Shown here: positions 1 through 11,335 of the stretch, piece after piece
Position numbering within the stretch: the stretch's first letter is position 1
Layout of the letters: each line of letters begins with the position of its first letter
DNA from: Hyaloscypha bicolor E
Taxonomy: Eukaryota; Ascomycota; Leotiomycetes; Helotiales; Hyaloscyphaceae
Direction of reading: 5' to 3'
Assembly (NCBI RefSeq): GCF_002865645.1
Contig: NW_020194684.1
Coordinates: forward strand, 279,308-343,307
DNA length: 64,000 nt
The notes under the pieces: model-generated
Database searches by the model: none
What the model was told of the DNA's origin: nothing
What the model saw: the letters and a program-made list of their open reading frames with translations, nothing else
Position numbers and translations under genes: made by a program

Positions 1-2850
1 TATAGGCCCTATATATAGTTCGTAAAGAAGCCTATAGCCTATTAATATACTTTAAGAGGTTCCCGAAGGCTTTTATAGACCGTACCGTAATTAATAAGAA
101 TAGCTATCCCGAGTATTACTACTGGAATAATAAGCAAATATTTATAGTTTATAAACTAGGCTTTCTAGGCTAGGAAGTCGTCTGTAATAATTACTAGGTT
201 ATTTTATATAACCCGTATCTTTTTTAAAAGTTCTATTTATATATTAATATTAAGATTTATATATTTATATAAGTAATTAAGTATATTTATAAGTATATAT
301 ATAAAGGAGTAGACTATATTATAGTTATAGTTATAGCTATAAATAATAAGATTACCTAATATATATATATCCGTTATATAAGTCTATATAAAGCTATTTA
401 GTAGCTATTCGAATTTTCTATATATTAGGAGTTCTTTCCTATTTAGTATCTTATAGTTTATTTTAAGAAAGAGTAAATAGTTTACTTTTCGGATAATATC
501 TCTCTTATAGCTCTGGCTATAAAAATTATAAATACCTATTTAATACTAATAGCTTTCTTTAAGTATAATACTATATATAAAGATAGCTAGAAGTATTTAT
601 ATTCCGAGTTTCCGGCCGAGTTTATATAGGTTTTAAAGACCCGGAAATAGAAATATTACTAGCAGGATAAGGGCAAGCGGATCGGCTATATATATTACTA
701 TAGTCCTATTTTGGGTAAGTAATACTACTTATGGCTCTTACTTATAGTTATTTATAGCCTATAATTCTTTACGGATCTATATTTGGTTAAGGGCATCTAT
801 TACCTAATATATTAGGCTATCTGTATTATTTATAGCTTAGTAGAGAATAACTAGAAATAGTACTAGTATTTTAATAAGGCTATTCTATTTATATCTATAG
901 GTAGTTTACGGATATTATTTTTAACTAGCTTTTACTAGTAGCTAATTACAGACTTATTAGTAATCTAGAACTAGTATAAGTACTATTTCTGTAATAATCT
1001 CTAGTATTAGCTTACCTATAATAGTAGTTTCCTATTTCTGCTTCTTAACCCGTATTATAATTATGGCCTCTTCTTGCTTATATATAGGCTTACGGACTAG
1101 TAGTAATCGTTTACGGACTACGGGCTCCTGTTTTTTGTCTGGAATTAGACTAGTAGATACCGTTTCTTATCTATATTATATACTCTCGAGAATTAGGTAT
1201 TACTTATAGTTATAATATAAGCCTAGCTTAATCCTAATTAGTAATTATATTTTATAGAGATTATTATAGCTATTAAATCAGATCTATAAATAGCCTACTT
1301 CTACTTATAAGAGCCAGGAAATATAGGTAAGACATTCTTATATAAGGCATTTTACTATTACTTTTATAGATAGGAGCAAATAGTTCTTTATATAGTATTT
1401 ACGGGTATTATGGCTCTCTTACTACTAAATGAATATATGTCTTATTCCTAGTTTAAGATTCTAATTAAGCTTTATAAATCGTCTATAAGTTCTATTATAA
1501 AGTAGAGTACTCTTAGATAGATCCTCTAATTTACGGATCTTATTATCTGGAATAAGATACTAATATAGTATAAGTACTGCTTTAAGGTTATTTACCGGCT
1601 TTTAGTAGATTTATAGTCTATAGTAGATAATATTCTCTTTAGAAAAATACCTATAATTCTTAATAGGAACTTTATCCAGATTCTTCTAGTTATATTATAT
1701 AGTTTATAGGCTAATATTATTACTATATATCTTTAATAATTATTTATTTAGCTATAGCTCAAGTAGCTCTGTTTATAGACTAATATACGGGTCTATAAGA
1801 GTAAGAATAGCCAGGAGTTTATTTACTAGATTAGTAAATTACTTAATAACCCAGACCCTAATATAATAGTAGTAATTCCGGACTATATAAACTAGCTAGT
1901 ATTAATTACGGATCTAATTAACTATATTTACCTCCCAGATCTTCTTTTTTGGGCTACTACGGATCCGTTAATTTTCTATAGGTAATATCTCTTAACTATA
2001 TTAAATACTATAGTCTCGGAGCTTAATACCTATATCCTTAAATATTTATTAGACTAATTATAAATATACTAATTAGTAGATTCCCTAAATATAGATAAGT
2101 CTTCGGATAATAACTTATATAAGCTACCTATAGAATAGCTATAAAGTATTAATCTTCCTTTCTTATTACTATCTTAGCTTACTTTTAAGATTAGGGCTCC
2201 GGTATTACTTCTATAGAACCTATATTTATAAGAAGATTTATATAATAGAATCCGGATAATAGTTATAAGCTTATAGATATATTATATTAAGGCCTGCTTA
2301 TTTAGAAGAAATTTTAATAGCTAGTTATAGGTAATTCTATAGATTAAGCTATCTGCTATAAATACTAGCCTAGAAATTGCCCTTTTCCGGAAGCAGTTTC
2401 TGGTCTATTTATACTTTATAATAACTATTAATAAGTTATAAGATTAGTTCTTTTATACTATTAGTTTAGACCTATAAATACCTATATTTGCTTATAAATA
2501 GTTTTATATAGGGATTTCCCGTATATTATCTATAAAAGGCTTAAGTATTCTTCTATTATATAAGAACCTATCTAGAATACTTAATATAACTTATCCTGAG
2601 ATCTTAGCTAATTTACTTTAGTACTTTATTTCTTATAAGTACCTTATAGATACCAGGTAGTCTTACGGGTCGAATTAAGGGATTTGGGAGTCTATAACTA
2701 TTTGTAACTACCTATAAGTATCCATATCTATCTATAAGTAACTTGTAATTATTACTTTAAATATTTTAGGGCTTAAATAGACCGAGAATACTATACTATT
2801 AAGTATTAAAAGTATATACCTCTTCTAGATAATTCTTTATAGGATTTATA
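1..2850 (+). mobile_element. RIP-degraded Helitron (RepHel), left-truncated by window edge
   Basis: No open frame survives, but conceptual reading of the plus strand recovers the order of a fungal Helitron RepHel protein. Around 190-340 is the NPYLF...YINIKI...KYIYKYIYKG block that follows the Rep domain in Helitrons. At 1311-1346 there is a Walker A remnant reading EPGNIGKTFLYK, expected of a Pif1-type helicase. At about 2180-2230 the 'R-APVLLL-NL' block and at 2385-2440 the 'KQFLVYLYFIITINKL' block (family: FPVRLCFAMTINKSQGQ) mark the helicase C-terminus. The tract is rich in TpA with many stops, as RIP leaves behind. The N-terminal part lies outside the window. The exact 3' terminus was not found. 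Homologous to the inverted copy at 29.1-33.9 kb. Confidence 0.8.
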
Positions 2851-3988
2851 ACTTTCCTCCTTCCTCTCTCTCTCTCCCTCTCTCCTTCTCTTTTCTCTCT
2901 TTCCTTTATTTCTCTCTATTCTCTAATACCGGTACTAAATAATTTGTTCCCTCCTTTTCTTTTAGTACCTCCGCTTCCTCTTTATAAAGAGCTACTAGCT
3001 TCCTATAAAGCTTAGTAAAATGGTATATCCTTTAAGAGAGAGTAAGTAGGTAGCAGCGGCAGGCGGCGGTAGTATAACAGGCTATTTATATATTAGTTAC
3101 GGTCTATAGTAATCCGTAACGGATATATATATATAAAGATAGGTTACTAGAAGTAACCTGGTTACCTATATAACTATTAGTAATAACCCGGGAAAGCAAG
3201 AAAGGGTTAGCGGGAGCGGGGCCAGTAGAAGTAATAGTAGTAGTAGTAATAGTAGTAGTAGTAATAGTAGTAGCGGCAGTAATAGTAGTAATAGTAGTAG
3301 TACCTGGAAGTATCTATTAAATTAGTTATGGTCCGTAAAATATTATATAAAAGTATTTACGGAAGAAGTAGCAGGTATCCTTATTACTATAATAATAGTT
3401 AGTATAGCTTCTACTAAAAAAACCAGCTATAACCATATATACCGTCCATATACCCGACCCGCTAGTATAATATATATACCCGGCGGTATAAACTTGACTA
3501 ACGAATTAGCCAAGCTTAGCCTCCAGGTTAGTAGGCCGGGCGGGGTTGGTAGTGCGGCCGGGCCGCAAGACAGGTATACGGCGGGCGGCGAGGAGGGAGA
3601 GGGAGGCCATAGTACGGGGGCGGGGCGGGAGGGCAGGCAGGGCGGAAGGGGCGGGCGGCGGCGGCAGGCCAGTAGCAAAGCTTACTGCCATAGTAGTAGT
3701 AATAGTAGTAGTAGCGGCGGCGGTAGCAGATAGTAGAGAAGACATTCTACGGACCGTAAGAAGCGTTACAGGCCAGGGGCAGGCCCGTAGCGGGTATGGG
3801 GGTTGACTTACGTATACGTATATATTTATTAAAAGAAAGAAGCTTTGGAATTCGAAATTAAAACCTACCTTATTTAGCTTACCTGGAGAATTTTTAGCCT
3901 TTAAAAAGTGAATTTTCAAAGTAAATTTAAAGTTAGTAAAGCTGATATCCCTTAAATAAGTGCCTGAGGTATCCAATTAATCTCGAAT
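2851..3988. repeat. Low-complexity junction: pyrimidine tract and (TAG)n microsatellites
   Basis: The stretch holds a CT-rich tract (about 2855-2915), interrupted (AGT/TAG)n arrays at 3225-3303 and 3690-3730, and a GC-rich purine-biased patch near 3590-3670. Small open frames in it are composed of simple repeats (poly Ser/Gly/Arg/Val) on both strands and are not credible genes. It separates the Helitron relic from the first gene island. Confidence 0.6.
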
Positions 3989-4073
3989 CGAGATCAGGGC
4001 CGCTTCGCTAAAATTAAAGCCTGGCGGCCCTACGCAAGCTTCGGGGCCAGTCTTTAATTTTGCCCTGATCTCG
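3989..4073. repeat. 85-bp foldback (hairpin) element, copy 1
   Basis: Perfect 12-bp terminal inverted repeats CGAGATCAGGGC (3989-4000) and GCCCTGATCTCG (4062-4073) are followed inwards by a second 10-bp pair, AAAATTAAAG (4010-4019) with CTTTAATTTT (4052-4061), and a third, CTGGC (4021-4025) with GCCAG (4046-4050), leaving a short loop. The left arm has a 9-nt bulge. A second copy of exactly 85 bp with RIP-type changes sits at 29019-29103. The element ends 74 bp before the ATG of the PQ-loop gene, so it may lie in that gene's promoter or 5' UTR. No clear target duplication was seen. Confidence 0.8.
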
Positions 4074-4147
4074 TTGATCAACACCACCCCAACTTCATCG
4101 CGACAGTAACACTACTTCCCAAGACACAACCTCACACAGATCTCAAG

Positions 4148-5059
4148 ATGGATTCCCTTCGCAGTGCTCTCCAACCTATCACGCACAGCCTCCCCGCTCC
4201 CATCCACGACCTCGGCGTCTCTATCCTCGGCGAGACATGCTACAAAACCCTCCTCCTCGATATCGACCTCTCCTCCACCGACTGCATCAAGCTTGCCATC
4301 TCCAAAGGCCTCGGAATTGGCATCATCGCCGCTTCCACCATCGTCAAGGTTCCGCAAATCCTCAAGCTCATCAACTCTAAGTCCTCCGAGGGCATCTCCT
4401 TCCTCTCCTACCTCCTCGAGACCTCCGCGTACCTGATCTCACTAGCATATAATGTGCGCCAAGGATTCCCGTTCAGTACTTATGGCGAGACGAGCTTGAT
4501 TATGGCGCAGAACGTAGTGATTGCGGTGTTGGTTCTGCATTACAGCGGCAAGCAGAGCGCGGCTGCGTTGTTCGTTGCGGGGCTGGCAACGAGTGCGGCA
4601 ACGCTGTTTACGGAGGGGGTTCTGGATATGAAAACGCTCTCGTATCTCCAGGCTGGTGCGGGCGTGTTGGGTATTGCGAGCAAGGTCCCGCAGATTGCGG
4701 CTGTTTGGCAGGAGGGCGGAACTGGACAGTTGAGCGCGTTCGCGGTTTGCCTGCCCCTCTCTCCTGATTGAAAGTTTGGGCTAATGGCGGATCTACAGGT
4801 GTTCAACTACCTCGCTGGTTCCCTCTCGAGAATCTTCACAACGTTGCAGGAGGTTAATGATAAATTGATCTTGTACGGATTTATTGCGGGCTTTGCGCTC
4901 AATGCGGTCTTGGCTGCGCAGATGGTATACTATTGGAATGCGCCGACGAAGAAGTCTACGAAGGGAAAGCAGAAGGAGAAGGTTGTTGTTCCGGCTCCCA
5001 CCGGCTCTACGACTGCTACGCCGAAGGGAAAGAATCCAACGACCCGCAGACGTGGATAG
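4148..5059 (+). CDS. MPDU1-like PQ-loop membrane protein (mannose-P-dolichol utilization)
   Basis: Two exons, 4148-4744 and 4799-5059, joined in phase 0 across a 54-nt intron (GTTTGC...CTACAG), give 285 residues, the usual size for MPDU1/Lec35 homologues. Two PQ-loop repeats are visible: 'STIVKVPQILKLINSKSSEG' around residue 68 and 'GIASKVPQIAAVWQEGGTGQ' around residue 177, separated by hydrophobic helices; the C-terminus is Lys/Arg-rich with a short basic tail, as often in ER membrane proteins. In other eukaryotes the family is needed for use of dolichol-phosphate mannose and glucose in ER glycan assembly; the role here is by homology. An 85-bp foldback element sits just upstream. No frame defects are seen. 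Confidence 0.9.
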
Positions 5060-5379
5060 TTGGACTTCCGCGTGGTAGACTTCAGTTTTTTGTTTCTCGA
5101 CTCCTGCAGTATGCGGTCGCAGTCTGGTAATTTAATGCGCATTCAAGGATGCCTCCGTCCCAGCCCAGTGATGAATGATACTCGATTCCGCACAGAATTC
5201 TGTGGTCCGGTGGATGCTCAGCCTGTTCCGCAATTGGCTGGAGTCAGTCTGAAATGTGTGACAAGGCACCTACATTTCTTTTTCTGCTTCTTGCCAATAA
5301 CTTATGATTTGCTGTCCTCTTCTGGAGAACGACTCGAATTCGAGCATTCCCGAGGAATTCCTACAAAGACGACACCAAA

Positions 5380-6988
5380 ATGGATCACCAGGGCTTCTTC
5401 AGAAGAAGCCAGGCCGATTTCCTCGAGACCTGGCGGCAGTCTCTGCAGAGTATTCCTTCCCAGTCTGACCCTTGCTCTTACCTCCAGTTCCTGCATTTCG
5501 AAGTATGTGTTTTATTCTTCAAGGCGCTCGAGTCCGTTGACAATAAACCGGGACCCCCGCTGATTCTATTCAATGGGCTAGACAGAGTACTAAAGCTACC
5601 GCCGATGCCCAATCTCATATTTTGTGAGCTGCAATAAAAAAATCATTATTGATGAATGTATCAACTAGCTACATTCAAAGACTTGGCCCTGCTAGGCCCC
5701 ACACAAGCAAGCAGAGAGGTGGCTTCGGTGGTTTCAATTCCAAGTCCTTACCATTCAAGCCGGATACTATTCGAACCTTAGATGAGGCTATGAATCTGCA
5801 CCTTGTGGGTGGCACTATGAATGAATGTGCTGAAACAACAAAGGTTCAGGATCCCACTGGCAATACCTATCCGCCTATCCCATTTTCCCCGACACCCTTT
5901 AGCGTTCTAATTCGTTTCGTAGCAATTTAGGTCGAGAGCCTACCCATCGGAATGTTGGTTCCGTTTATTCGTTGTTTTGGTCCTGCCACTTCTGTACCGA
6001 CTACCATACTTCACAATCTCATTCCCGAAGAGTCCATGAGAGGCCGGAAGACCCAGCTCTACAAGGCCTCAGTCTCCATCCAATGTTCGTTCCGACTCTG
6101 GTCATCGAGCTTTTGTGCAGTGAAGCTATTCAAATTTTAGACACTATTTATATCAACACAGTGCGATTATATATAATCGCAGGCTTGAGTGCTGGTGATC
6201 GATATAAAGCTGAATGTCGTAAGAAAGGCCACTAGACCCTGAAGAGCAGGCAGAAAGGTCCCTCGAATACGAGCAACGTGCATTCATTCTCCTGGAAAAG
6301 ATAGAAACTGTTATCAAGCTAGCCACCACGCTATCGAACTGGATGCCCGACTTCGAGACATTTCAAATGGGTTCTGGTCTACGGCCACGCTTTGAAACAG
6401 GAGGAGAAATCGTTCAAAACAGGCTCCAGTATCTGGTAAACATGCTGGAGCTACAGATATTTCGAGCACACGAAAGGACACACTGAACTCAATAGGCGTG
6501 GTGTAAGTCTTCCAGCAACTCTTCTCTCCAATCTTTCATGGCTCTTCAGATCAAGTTGAGTTTAAGATCCATAGCTTCAACTCAGGAACACTTCAGTAGG
6601 AAATAAAATCAGTACAGCAATGTCCCAAGAGAGAAGGAACATCGCTAGGGAAGCCAAGCGTGACTCCTCTGCCATGAAAGCCACCGCTGTCCTCACGATG
6701 TTTTTCCTACCGAGCACATGTTTCGCCGTAAGCTCCACCTCCCCCTTCCCCACTCTAAAACCACTTATATACAAACTAAATTGCAGGCCTCTATCGCAAT
6801 GCCACTCTCGCAATTGGAGCTCAACCTCTATTGTGACGGGCAAATCCTGGGTCTACTGGGCTGTGACCATCCTAGCTACGATTCTGGAACTTGTGGTGTG
6901 GATACTTTGGCATGTGTTTGATGAGTGGAAGTCTGATCCTGAGGAAGGGGACTGTTTTCCGCGACCTTTGTGCTTGGATTCGCTCTGA
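5380..6988 (+). pseudogene. Decayed CorA-like membrane protein gene
   Basis: Several coding-like pieces on the plus strand switch frame. A block 'GGFGGFNSKSLPFKP...RTLDEAMNLHLV' lies at about 5700-5815; a helical block (LDPEEQAERSLEYEQRAF..., then FETGGEIVQNRLQYLVNML) lies at 6230-6485; and 6620-6728 reads RDSSAMKATAVLTMFFLPST, the segment that leads into the paired membrane helices of fungal CorA-like proteins. A GT-AG intron (about 6729-6786) follows. After it the frame 'ASIAMPLSQ' must shift by one nucleotide, near 6815, to reach 'SWVYWAVTILATILELVVW', the second helix. I therefore call it broken, though intron structure in the 5' half is uncertain and a sequencing error at one base cannot be excluded. 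The GMN motif of true CorA transporters is not visible. Confidence 0.45.
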
Positions 6989-7480
6989 CCCAGTTCAGAA
7001 AGACAAAAAGACGAATCTTGAAAGCGGAAGGAATTCATGAGCCTTCTTGAAGGTTGTGTGTGTATTGGACCAAATACAAAAAATTGCCAAGCCAGTATAA
7101 AAGTCTTGTGCAATTTCAAGCGGCCAGTGCCTGGTGGGCATTGGCCTTTCGGACCGAAACAAACTTGGCCGGAATCGGAATGTTGCGAGATGAGCCGTGG
7201 CGGAAGGGCCTTTGTTTAATGTACAAACCCGAGAATCAGCTTGTAGTTATTATGACAACACAACAATGTTATGGTTTTATGCATGGTGCATTAGATTGGG
7301 TGTTGCCTTTGGTAAATAGTTAGTGCGTAATGACGCGTAGGGAGGTAATTAACTTAGTAATAAAAAATCTAGGAGCAAATATCTTTTTAATAAGAGTGGT
7401 TTAGAGTCTAAAGTATTAAAATATATAATAGCTTGGGTACAAAGAGTCTTGCCTTTATAATTTTTGCGCTTCGTGCTCTG
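6989..7480. other. Intergenic, no gene recognised
   Basis: AT-richer toward 7330-7450. Only short overlapping frames without family resemblance were seen. Confidence 0.5.
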
Positions 7481-9611
7481 CTAAATAATAGTAATCTCTT
7501 CTAACTCCTCATTTTCAAACCATGTACTAAACGTATGGCCTATACGAGACATAGGTTTCTTGCAAAACATGCCAACTCTCACCCATTTCTCTTCATTGAA
7601 CGGTACTACCAACAATCCTCCTTCAACCGTCAACAGAATACACCAAAGAGACCAGGGAGCGAATCTAGCGGCAAGGTGCTCGACTGTGTCATCTAGACGA
7701 ATCGAGGCAACCTCATCTTCAAGCACGTCAACCATGTATTGAAAATCATCAATGACATATCCTGTACCGAGGGTTCCCAATTTCCTAATCCTAGCCCGGA
7801 GCTTTAACTTGCCACTTTTCACCTGTCCAAATAGAGCTGTGCCTGCAAGTTCCACTGAACATTCATCAATGTAGCAGACCATACCCTCCTCTGTAGGTAG
7901 ATTGCGGGGTGGTTCCCATGATACTGAGCCTTGCTACCCAGCCCATGACCAGCTAGGTGCCGTATACCGATTTGATTGCGCCCAGTCCAATAAAGAAACT
8001 TCTTCATGTTTTTGTACAATCCAAAGCAGCTCTTGAACGAAATTCGATTTGTCTGATTCGGAGTACCAAAGCCCTGCTTTATACTCCTCTCTTAGGAAGC
8101 GGGCGAATTTTGAGGCAATACCAGATATTCCGGGAAGCATATCGTCTTTGTTTGTTAAAGAGCGGCTACTGTAGTTCTGAATAAGAACCTGCCAGTTGAA
8201 GCGGATATCGTGCATCGTTTTGGCATCGAGCTTTTGGTCCAGTGAAGAAAAAGGCTCCCTGCTTGATAGAAGCATAGGTAGAATTTGAACTTTGATTAAG
8301 TCCTTTCTAACATCGCCCGCTTTCTTCGCACTGTTTCCAAGCTCTGCCTGGGCAGAATTGCACTGCCACATCAATTGCGTTGCGCTGTATATGAGCTTTC
8401 GTGGCGGAAGGAGAAACTCTTGTAGTGTCCAACCTCTGTGGTTGATCGGCTGATCTCCAGTAAAGTAAGGGTCCGTGGGCTCAATGATTAATTCGCCCCG
8501 TTTCCCATCTGGACAAGAGAATGGTAATTTGAAGGACTTCCACTCTTGAACTCCCCACGGATACGATCTCCGCTGCAGAAAACCTTGCTTGCAATGTTTT
8601 GCACTGGCTGCTACGATCGTGATGGCTGCCATTTCATAGATCTCGCCCATGCGAGTGAGCTCGACGTCTCTGTCGGCGGCTGAATCTTGAATTATGCAGA
8701 TTGCATCAATCCAAATGTAGCGAAGTCCCAGCTGTCGAGTGACGAAGATGGCTTCCCGGATTGTTTTGGCCAATAATGAGGTGGGGATATTGTTGGAAAG
8801 AGTTTCAACATTCGATTTGCTAGTGATAAGCGGCTGTGGTTCTCCTCCCCAGCAGTAGCTCAATGCTGCGTAATTCCCTAAGATACTATTTGTTGTTATC
8901 AGCCTTTGCTGATCAGATGTGGATGTCCCAACATCAATGACGCGAGTGGGCAGTTGCACAAGGTTCATTGGAGGACAGCTGTCGTGTGAACTGTGGCAAG
9001 TGCTTAACCACTCTTTCGTCATTTGGAAGCTGCTTTCAGAAGCTATGTCGTAAATCCGTGGCCGACGGTTGATATATCTTGCAGTTGGATTACCTGGAGC
9101 CCATTAGTTGAAAATTTATAAAAATGACTCTGAATGGCAGATTACCGATATTCGCGGATACATTGAACTCTTCTATACTTTCCCACTGAAATATTCCCTC
9201 CTCTTGCACACGAACCTCTACCCTCAAAAGTTCTGATGCAGCAAAGTTTGCCATCCTGTCACCTATAAGCTCTCCCATCCTATTTGTCCTTGCATCGCGC
9301 AGTTCAAACTCCATGTTCCTGGCAAGAACTTCATCTGTGAGTTCGCTAATTTTCATTGGGCCATCTCTCATGTATTGGATTTTAGAAGAAATCATGATGC
9401 AGAGTTCACAGCCTTTCCGGGCCTTCTTCAACAGATACTTCCAAGTTCTTCGGAATGGAACACAGCCGTCTGTTATCAATTTGTTTGCGCGTTTCTTCTT
9501 ATATAGTAAACGGAAACATTTCCAACAAAGCGTTGAAGTCGCTGCTGGTTCCGGTTCAGGAGCAGGTTCAGATTCAGTCGGTAGACTGTCTTCGACGAAT
9601 TCGCTAGCCAT
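7481..9611 (-). pseudogene. HET-domain protein with in-frame TAG near the C-terminus
   Basis: Exon 1 is 9611-9146 and exon 2 starts at 9093, joined in phase 1 across a 52-nt intron. The HET (heterokaryon incompatibility) hallmark blocks are present: YAALSYCWGG at about residue 230, RYIWIDAICIIQDS at about 280, and RGWTLQEFLLPPR at about 376. After SWSWAG the frame meets TAG at 7934-7936 (541 residues), then continues open in the same frame for about 150 more codons, ending at 7481. The tail begins QGSVSWEPPRNLPTEEGM and looks like the normal end of such proteins. The stop is one RIP-type change from Trp or Gln. A spliced exit (GTAGCA...CTACAG, 47 nt) was tested and is out of phase. HET proteins act in non-self recognition and cell death; the HET domain itself is intact, so a truncated protein might still act. 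Confidence 0.8.
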
Positions 9612-11335
9612 AGTGAGGAGGCTATTGGAGATTTGCTCCTGTGTGGATTGAGACTAACAAAGTAGCTGTATGAACTTAATGATAGAGCGGGTTCAAATGC
9701 CAAAGCAAAATTTGCTTCCTTGGTTTGGTGTCTAAAATTGAACAATTCTCCTCGGTTGCGCCTTTTAAAGCCTGGATCATGAGACATTATTATAAAGCCA
9801 CTCAAGGCTTTATTTCTCGCACGGTACCCCGGATTTTGTAGTGGCTCGAACCGACACAGCCTCAGCCTCAGCCTCACCAACCTTCGTCTTCGGCTTCGAC
9901 GAGAAGCAACGCTCTCAAGCATGCTTCACAATAGCAGACATTGCATGTATCTATCAAAATGGTATTCCTCTATCCCGGCCCACTTCGTACTCTGGAACCT
10001 GCTAACTCTGAACAGGCCAGGCTAGTTGGAGGTGGCAACCAGAGTACCAGGCTTCGCCCAGCACCCCGAATATATCCGCTGTCAACTTCCCCGATACCGC
10101 CTCTGCAGACCTAGAAAATGGCTCATATAATCAAGCTCCACCGCCCCTCTTAGGTGCCCCCGAAGACGATGTACTGTTGGTTAAATACATGGGTAACGCA
10201 CCCAACCAAGTTTTCTACATACAGCATCGGCGATGGAATATCGGCTGTCAAAGATCTGAGGAAGAGAGCTGCATGGGTATTAAACATATTGGATGACACA
10301 CACTTGAAATTCGGGTGGCGACGTACGGGGAGCCCTAGGGTGAGCGGGAGTCGAACTGGGTCCTAAGGCCCTGGCACGGAGAGTTTGCCTGAAGAGATCG
10401 AAAGATACATTTTTAGGGGGTCCTCTACTTGGTTCCCCTGAACACAGTCATGTAGAGTTGACAATTTTTCGCATAGCAAAACCGAAATGATAAGAAGAAT
10501 ATGATTGGTCACTGGAAAGAGGAGCAGCAACGTGTCTGAGCCACCTTAGCTGACAGTGAGATGAGGGTGAGTACGGCCGACTCATGAGGGTGAGTAGCGG
10601 CCGACTCATGAGGTTGGGTTTGAGCAAGGCTCTGATTTACTCAGGCTCGTTATGTTACCTAACGTACCTGATATAAGGCAATATTTTGAGCCCTTTTCCG
10701 TGGGCTTCGCCAGGTGGGACGCAGATGCGAAGAATATTGAATCAGACTCAGGAAAATAAAATAGACTTTACAGCTTATAATAAAGTCTACAAATGTTAAA
10801 GTTCCTAGCCTTCCGCACCAGCCCCCATTAACAATGCACGTGACATCAGCAGCCCACAGAGCTTGCAGCCTATGAAACCGATGAAACCCGGTTTGTCACA
10901 ATGAATGCATTTCCGCTCACTTTCAGCCTTACTTTCAATCCTTTCGATCTTTCCCAAAACCTCCTTCTTTCATCTGCCAAAGACGACCTCTCCACCACGA
11001 TGCGACAACCACAACACCACCCATAGCAACCCTTTCGTTGTACCCCCATACATCCTGCACTGTACCCCGCACTCCCCTCCTCATTTTCTTTGTACCCTGG
11101 ACTCATATTTGACGGGGACGGGCAGAAAACGAAACGACGCAAACAAACCCGACAAACAGAGCCGACGTCTCATCTTCAGTGTCAGAACTCAGCCCCGAAC
11201 CTTGCCACCGGAGTCCTGCATTGGTCCGCTCAGGATCGGTACAAGAGACGTCGCCACGCTCTCAATGTTCTGACTCTGTTCTGAGCAAGGGAAATTGATA
11301 CATCTGTGACTTGTCACTCGCCACCGGCTCACACA
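9612..11335. other. Intergenic with possible coding scrap and a 23-bp direct repeat
   Basis: About 10034-10366 has coding-like composition: one frame reads WQPEYQASPSTPNISAVNF through APEDDVLLVKYMGNAPNQVFY, and a neighbouring frame continues YSIGDGISAVKDLRKRAAWV. No family was recognised and the frames do not join cleanly, so it may be a gene remnant. At 10561-10607 a 23-24-bp unit (ATGAGGGTGAGTA-CGGCCGACTC) is repeated twice in tandem. The last 300 bp before 11336 are the likely promoter of the transporter gene. Confidence 0.35.

Noticed and set aside
3427..3976. Open frames over the (TAG)n and GC-rich patch
   Set aside because: Encoded peptides are simple-repeat products (Ser, Val, Thr or Arg/Gly runs); no gene context.
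5060..5563. 167-codon plus-strand frame after the PQ-loop gene
   Set aside because: It begins inside the likely 3' UTR, has no resemblance to a family, and is out of frame with the CorA-like pieces.
9094..9611. HET gene 1 stop bypassed by a 47-nt intron (GTAGCA to CTACAG)
   Set aside because: The splice would be out of phase by one base and run into a stop; thus the in-frame nonsense model was kept.
10315..10370. tRNA-like T-arm sequence (GGGAGTCGAACTGGG on the minus strand)
   Set aside because: The stem does not pair properly, and no acceptor, D-arm or anticodon arm can be placed at normal spacing.
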